DNA of 64,000 nt from Gemmatimonadota bacterium. GTDB taxonomy: Bacteria > Gemmatimonadota > Gemmatimonadetes > Gemmatimonadales > Gemmatimonadaceae. Numbering within the stretch: the first letter of the stretch is position 1; each line of letters starts with the position of its first letter. This document shows positions 61,111 to 64,000 of the stretch, piece after piece. The stretch is from NCBI GenBank assembly GCA_016714015.1, contig JADJNZ010000009.1, positions 56,607 through 120,606 on the forward strand, given 5' to 3'. The position numbers were made by a program, and so were the translations under genes. The notes beneath the pieces were generated by a model. It was not told the DNA's origin. It ran no database searches and was given only the letters and a program-made list of their open reading frames with translations.

Positions 61111-61244
61111 GGCTAACGGAGGTTGGTGCAGACGGCCGCGTTAGGGAAGCAGGTGGGCGGCCGTGCTCTTTTGTACCTTTCGGTATCGCACGGCCGCCCA
61201 CCTGCATCTTATGGAAGCGGCCGCAGCACAACCAAACGTTATGC
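61111..61244 (+). repeat. attC39 (class C)
   Basis: R'' GGCTAAC at 61111–61117, R' GTTATGC at 61238–61244. Confidence 0.93.
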
Positions 61245-61575
61245 GGGCGGGGGACAGCCAACTGGCGTCGGCGTCACCGCGTGGGAAGTACAGCCCGAGG
61301 CATCGACGCCGCTGAACGTCGGCGTCCTCAATCCCACCGCTTTGGGGAGCGCGCTCCGCCAGGATCAAGCGACGCCGCGGCTCGGAGGGCTTCGCCGGGC
61401 GTCCGCGCGCCCGCATTGCGTACGAGGTGGTCGGTCCGGCGCGCGCGCGAGGGTGGGCGCGCGGGGGTGAGTACGGCGGGCCACCGCATAACGGCAGTTG
61501 GTGCAGATGGCCGCGCTATTGATGGCGGCGCGCTCCGCGGCCGCATTATTGAAGCGGCCACAGCACAACCACACG
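61239..61575 (+). repeat. Cassette 40: repeated gene-poor cassette, copy 1
   Basis: First of five near-identical cassettes. The first ~75 bases from the core ATG are identical in all copies and encode a 24-codon ORF (MRAGDSQLASASPRGKYSPR plus HRRR, 61241–61315). Beyond its TGA the copies diverge by substitutions. A 12-bp palindrome ggagcgcgctcc is kept in all. Confidence 0.85.
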
Positions 61576-61581
61576 TTATGC
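61486..61581 (+). repeat. attC40 (class D, short)
   Basis: R'' GCATAAC at 61486–61492, R' GTTATGC at 61575–61581. The left arm has an extra cg (ggcgcgctccgcg), breaking the hairpin symmetry. Confidence 0.9.
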
Positions 61582-61912
61582 GGGCGGGGGACAGCCAACT
61601 GGCGTCGGCGTCACCGCGTGGGAAGTACAGCCCGAGGCATCGACGCCGCTGAACATGGGCGTCCTCAAGCCCACCGCTTTGGGGAGCGCGCTCCGCCAGG
61701 ATCGAAGCGCCGCCGCGGCTCGGAGCCGCCTCGCCGGGCGTCCGCGCGCTGGCATTGCTTACGAGGTGGTCGGTCGGCGCGCGCGCGAGAGTGGGCGCGC
61801 GGGGGTGAGGACGGCGGGCCGCCGCATAACGGCAGTTGGTGCAGATGGCCGCGCTATTGATGGCGGCCGCTCCGCGGCCGCACTATTGGGGCGGCCACTG
61901 CACAACCAAACG
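61576..61912 (+). repeat. Cassette 41: repeated gene-poor cassette, copy 2
   Basis: Contains the invariant 24-codon ORF (61578–61652). Relative to copy 3 it has one inserted base (gatcgaagcg) and one deleted base (ggtcggcg), so any long frame is broken between them. Confidence 0.85.
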
Positions 61913-61918
61913 TTAGCT
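61824..61918 (+). repeat. attC41 (class D, short)
   Basis: R'' GCATAAC at 61824–61830, R' GTTAGCT at 61912–61918. Confidence 0.9.
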
Positions 61919-61936
61919 GGACGGGAGCGGAGATCA

Positions 61937-62347
61937 GTGAAGCCGAATGCCGCCAGTTTGCGCGCGTTGTGCGAGTGCTACACGCCGATCGGCGTGATCT
62001 ATCCGTGGAGACGCGCGCTCAAGCGCGCCGGTTACGCGCGGGTCCGATCACAGTTGGTGCCTGACTGGCTGGTGCCGGTGCTACGAGACAATCCGCAGCT
62101 GATCGAGGGATGGGTGCGCTACGTGGAGGACAAGCGAGGCGACTTCGGCTGGATCCTGCAGCAGCGAGCCGACCTGCGCTGGGTGGTCTGCTATCGCGCC
62201 GACTGCCAGTGGCCGGCCACGTACGAGGACGGCGCAATCGCGTGCGCGCAGTTCCTGGTCCGCGAGTTCGAGGTGCTGTACGGCAGGCCCCGTGGGAACG
62301 CAAACGGTGGCACTTTGCACCGGAGTCCGGGTGTGGCCGCCAGCTAA
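61937..62347 (+). CDS. Cassette 42: hypothetical protein, 136 aa
   Basis: GTG start with GGAGCGGAGA upstream. A soluble α/β protein with Trp-rich blocks (PIGVIYPWRRALKRAGYARV, WVRYVEDKRGDFGWILQQR, LRWVVCYRADCQWP). Family unknown. It interrupts the run of repeated cassettes. Its TAA is in attC42. Confidence 0.6.
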   Translation: MKPNAASLRALCECYTPIGVIYPWRRALKRAGYARVRSQLVPDWLVPVLRDNPQLIEGWVRYVEDKRGDFGWILQQRADLRWVVCYRADCQWPATYEDGAIACAQFLVREFEVLYGRPRGNANGGTLHRSPGVAAS

Positions 62348-62475
62348 CGGCAGTTGGTGACCGACGGCCGTCTAGGGGAGCAGGTGGGCGGCCGTGCTCT
62401 TTTGTACCTTTCGGTATCGCACGGCCGCCCACCTGCATTTCATGAAAGCGGCCGCGGCACAACTTGACGTTATGC
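62342..62475 (+). repeat. attC42 (class C)
   Basis: R'' AGCTAAC at 62342–62348, R' GTTATGC at 62469–62475. Confidence 0.93.
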
Positions 62476-62805
62476 GGGCGGGGGACAGCCAACTGGCGTC
62501 GGCGTCACCGCGTGGGAAGTACAGCCCGAGGCATCGACGCCGCTGAACATGGGCGTCCTCAAGCCCAACGCTTTGGGGAGCGCGCTCCGCCAGGATCGAG
62601 CGCCGCCGCGGCTCGGAGCGCCTCGCCGGGCGTCCGCGCGCTGGCATTGCTTACGAGGTGGTCGGTCCGGCGCGCGCGCGAGAGTGGGCGCGCGGGGGTG
62701 AGGACGGCGGGCCGCCGCATAACGGCAGTTGGTGCAGATGGCCGCGCTATTGATGGCGGCCGCTCCGCGGCCGCATTATTGGGGCGGCCACTGCACAACC
62801 AAACG
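62470..62805 (+). repeat. Cassette 43: repeated gene-poor cassette, copy 3
   Basis: Contains the invariant 24-codon ORF (62472–62546). Close to copy 2 (shared gaacatgggcg, ctggcattgctta). Confidence 0.85.
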
Positions 62806-62811
62806 TTATGC
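62717..62811 (+). repeat. attC43 (class D, short)
   Basis: R'' GCATAAC at 62717–62723, R' GTTATGC at 62805–62811. Confidence 0.9.
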
Positions 62812-63141
62812 GGGCGGGGGACAGCCAACTGGCGTCGGCGTCACCGCGTGGGAAGTACAGCCCGAGGCATCGACGCCGCTGAACATGGGCGTCCTCAAGC
62901 CCACCGCTTTGGGGAGCGCGCTCCGCCAGGAGCGAGCGCCGTCGCGGATCGGAGCGCTTCGCCGGGCGTCCGCGCGCCGGCATTGCGTACGAGGTGGTCG
63001 GTCCGGCGCGCGCGCGCGGGTGGGCGCGCGGGGGTGAGGACGGCGGGCCGCCGCATAACGGCAGTTGGTGCAGATGGCCGCGCTATTGATGGCGGCCGCT
63101 CCGCGGCCGCATTATTGGAGCGGCCACAGCACAACCAAACG
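62806..63141 (+). repeat. Cassette 44: repeated gene-poor cassette, copy 4
   Basis: Contains the invariant 24-codon ORF (62808–62882). Private changes include caggagcgag and gtcgcggatcg. Confidence 0.85.
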
Positions 63142-63147
63142 TTATGC
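63053..63147 (+). repeat. attC44 (class D, short)
   Basis: R'' GCATAAC at 63053–63059, R' GTTATGC at 63141–63147. Confidence 0.9.
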
Positions 63148-63477
63148 GGGCGGGGGACAGCCAACTGGCGTCGGCGTCACCGCGTGGGAAGTACAGCCCG
63201 AGGCATCGACGCCGCTGAACGTGGGCGTCCTCAATCCCACAACTTTGGGGAGCGCGCTCCGCCAGGATCGAGTGCCGCCGCGGCGCGGAGCGCTTCGCCG
63301 GGCGTTCGCGCGCCGGCATTGCTTACGAGGGGGTCGGTCCGGCGCGCGCGCGAGGGTGGGCGCGCGGGGGTGAGGACGGCGGGCCGCCGCATAACGGCAG
63401 TTGGTGCAGATGGCCGCGCTATTGATGGCGGCCGCTCCGCGGCCGCATTATTGGAGCGGCCACAGCACAACCAAACG
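63142..63477 (+). repeat. Cassette 45: repeated gene-poor cassette, copy 5
   Basis: Contains the invariant 24-codon ORF (63144–63218). Like copy 1 it has tcctcaatccca, so copies 1 and 5 share a branch distinct from 2–4. Confidence 0.85.
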
Positions 63478-63483
63478 TTAGGG
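63389..63483 (+). repeat. attC45 (class D, short)
   Basis: R'' GCATAAC at 63389–63395, R' GTTAGGG at 63477–63483. Confidence 0.9.
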
Positions 63484-63505
63484 CGACGAGACCGGCATCG
63501 ATCGT

Positions 63506-63919
63506 ATGCTAAGCGCGCACACCGCTCGTTGGCTGTTGTGTCCCCTCGCTGCCGTCGGCTCATGCGGAGCGACAGGCATCGCGTCGCGGGGCGTCCAAGG
63601 GTGGCTCCAGACACGCCTCGGCCAGGCGACGCTTGAGGCAGTGCTTCCGCTAGATGGACAGGAAGCCGTCCGCCTCGCGCTCGAGGCCCTCGTGTTCGTC
63701 TTGGCCGGTTCGCTCATGGCGCCGCGTGCCAGGGCGCTCATTGCGCCGGCACTGTTCCTCCTGGGCGCGTGGCTCGCGTGGTTTGTGCTTCGCAGTTGGT
63801 ACTTTCCTGAGTTTCATCCGCGCGGGTACGAGATGAGCTCGTTGCCGCTTTGGGGTCTTGGGCCGACGGCGTCGCCGCGGTGGCCTTCATGGCGCTGCCG
63901 TCTGTGCGCCGCGCCCTAA
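63506..63919 (+). CDS. Cassette 46: membrane protein, 137 aa
   Basis: Three hydrophobic segments (residues ~6–24, ~56–74, ~82–98) end before PEFHPRGYEM. The last ~28 residues (LPLWGLGPTASPRWPSWRC…) are unlike a membrane protein. The neighbouring frame gives SWADGVAAVAFMALPSVRR, a better fourth helix, so a 1-base slip near 63850 is possible. The TAA is in attC46. Function unknown. Confidence 0.58.
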   Translation: MLSAHTARWLLCPLAAVGSCGATGIASRGVQGWLQTRLGQATLEAVLPLDGQEAVRLALEALVFVLAGSLMAPRARALIAPALFLLGAWLAWFVLRSWYFPEFHPRGYEMSSLPLWGLGPTASPRWPSWRCRLCAAP

Positions 63920-64000
63920 CGACAGTTGGTGCTGATGGCCGGCTGGGGTAGAGGGTTGGCGGCCCCGGCCTCATCGTACTTCAGGGTCGGCCGTGGCCGC
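63914..64000 (+). repeat. attC46 (class A), cut by the window end
   Basis: R'' CCCTAAC at 63914–63920. The left arm and part of the right arm are present; the R' core lies beyond the window, so the array continues. Confidence 0.9.

Larger units (their letters stand above)
34663..64000 (+). mobile_element. Sedentary chromosomal integron with at least 45 cassettes
   Basis: An IntI gene, a putative attI and 46 attC sites in one orientation extend to the window edge. attC sites fall into a few closely similar families, the hallmark of chromosomal (super)integrons rather than mobile ones. Cassette genes are visibly less GC-rich and less GC-skewed at third positions than the core genes before 34.6 kb. 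Each unit runs from the TTA of one R' core to the G of the next. The distal end is not in the window. Confidence 0.97.

Noticed and set aside
61239..63477. Diversity-generating retroelement variable repeats
   Set aside because: Differences among the five cassettes are not confined to A positions, include indels, and no reverse transcriptase is present.
36108..63614. Many minus-strand ORFs sharing words such as NVKLCRGRFHKMQVGGRAVPKG
   Set aside because: These are reverse translations of attC sites, repeated only because the sites repeat; no coding evidence.
36078..64000. Repeated ~130-bp elements as a CRISPR array
   Set aside because: Repeats are long, internally palindromic, end in GTTRRRY-type cores and flank units of 300–900 bp containing genes; no spacers and no cas genes. 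They are attC sites.

Overview
The window is high-GC (roughly 70% by eye) bacterial chromosome. Gene style (PPC-domain and SurA-like exported proteins, STAS/HATPase pair, DUF58–BatA pair, two-domain PPK2, GTG starts with 4-bp NTGA gene overlaps) suggests a Gemmatimonadota-type environmental bacterium. That assignment is inference; no rRNA or ribosomal protein gene is present to test it.

Positions 1–34.6 kb are ordinary core chromosome. A nine-gene minus-strand run (7143 down to 1) holds a ROK sugar kinase, a PfkB kinase, a STAS/anti-sigma ATPase pair, a hypothetical protein, a frameshifted Cys/Met-metabolism PLP enzyme, then ftsE–ftsX–envC for division-site peptidoglycan hydrolysis. Going the other way are a GT2–polysaccharide pyruvyl transferase–GT4 glycan cluster and a secreted PPC-repeat protein. 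Next come lepA (minus), then DUF58–BatA-like–mfd–two SurA-like foldases–pdxA (plus), a CNNM/CorC-type membrane protein, a CDF metal exporter, a PilT-like ATPase, typA, a small Asp-rich protein, a polyphosphate:AMP phosphotransferase, tRNA-Ile(GAT), a lipoprotein esterase and a TspO-like membrane protein. Several intergenic gaps carry dispersed or inverted repeats.

From 34.66 kb to the end of the window lies a large chromosomal integron. It has an IntI-type tyrosine recombinase with the integron-specific extra domain, a putative attI, and 46 attC sites (the last cut by the window edge) defining 45 complete cassettes, all in one orientation. intI points the same way as the cassettes, unlike class 1 integrons. 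The attC sites fall into families: class A (arms like gcgggttggcggcc), class B (gcggttgggcggcc), class C (gcaggtgggcggcc), class D (short, 94–96 nt, central gcggccgc-tcc-gcggccgc hairpin) and one divergent site (class E). Long sites are 133–136 nt. Cassette genes are mostly unknown and unusually rich in lipoproteins, secreted proteins and small membrane proteins. Recognisable ones include a Phd/Doc-like toxin–antitoxin pair, a nucleotidyltransferase-fold protein, a DUF4062-like protein, a DUF2071 protein, a PhyH dioxygenase, a TonB-plug-like protein and two zinc-ribbon proteins. An IS30 element sits in one cassette leader.

The most unusual part is a set of cassettes with no convincing gene. 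Five near-identical ~336-bp cassettes lie at the distal end of the window and a homologous 305-bp pair lies in the middle. These, together with the first cassette, carry the short class D attC, which is otherwise seen only once. One coding cassette has been copied exactly, base for base, across its whole 635-bp unit apart from one small internal change.
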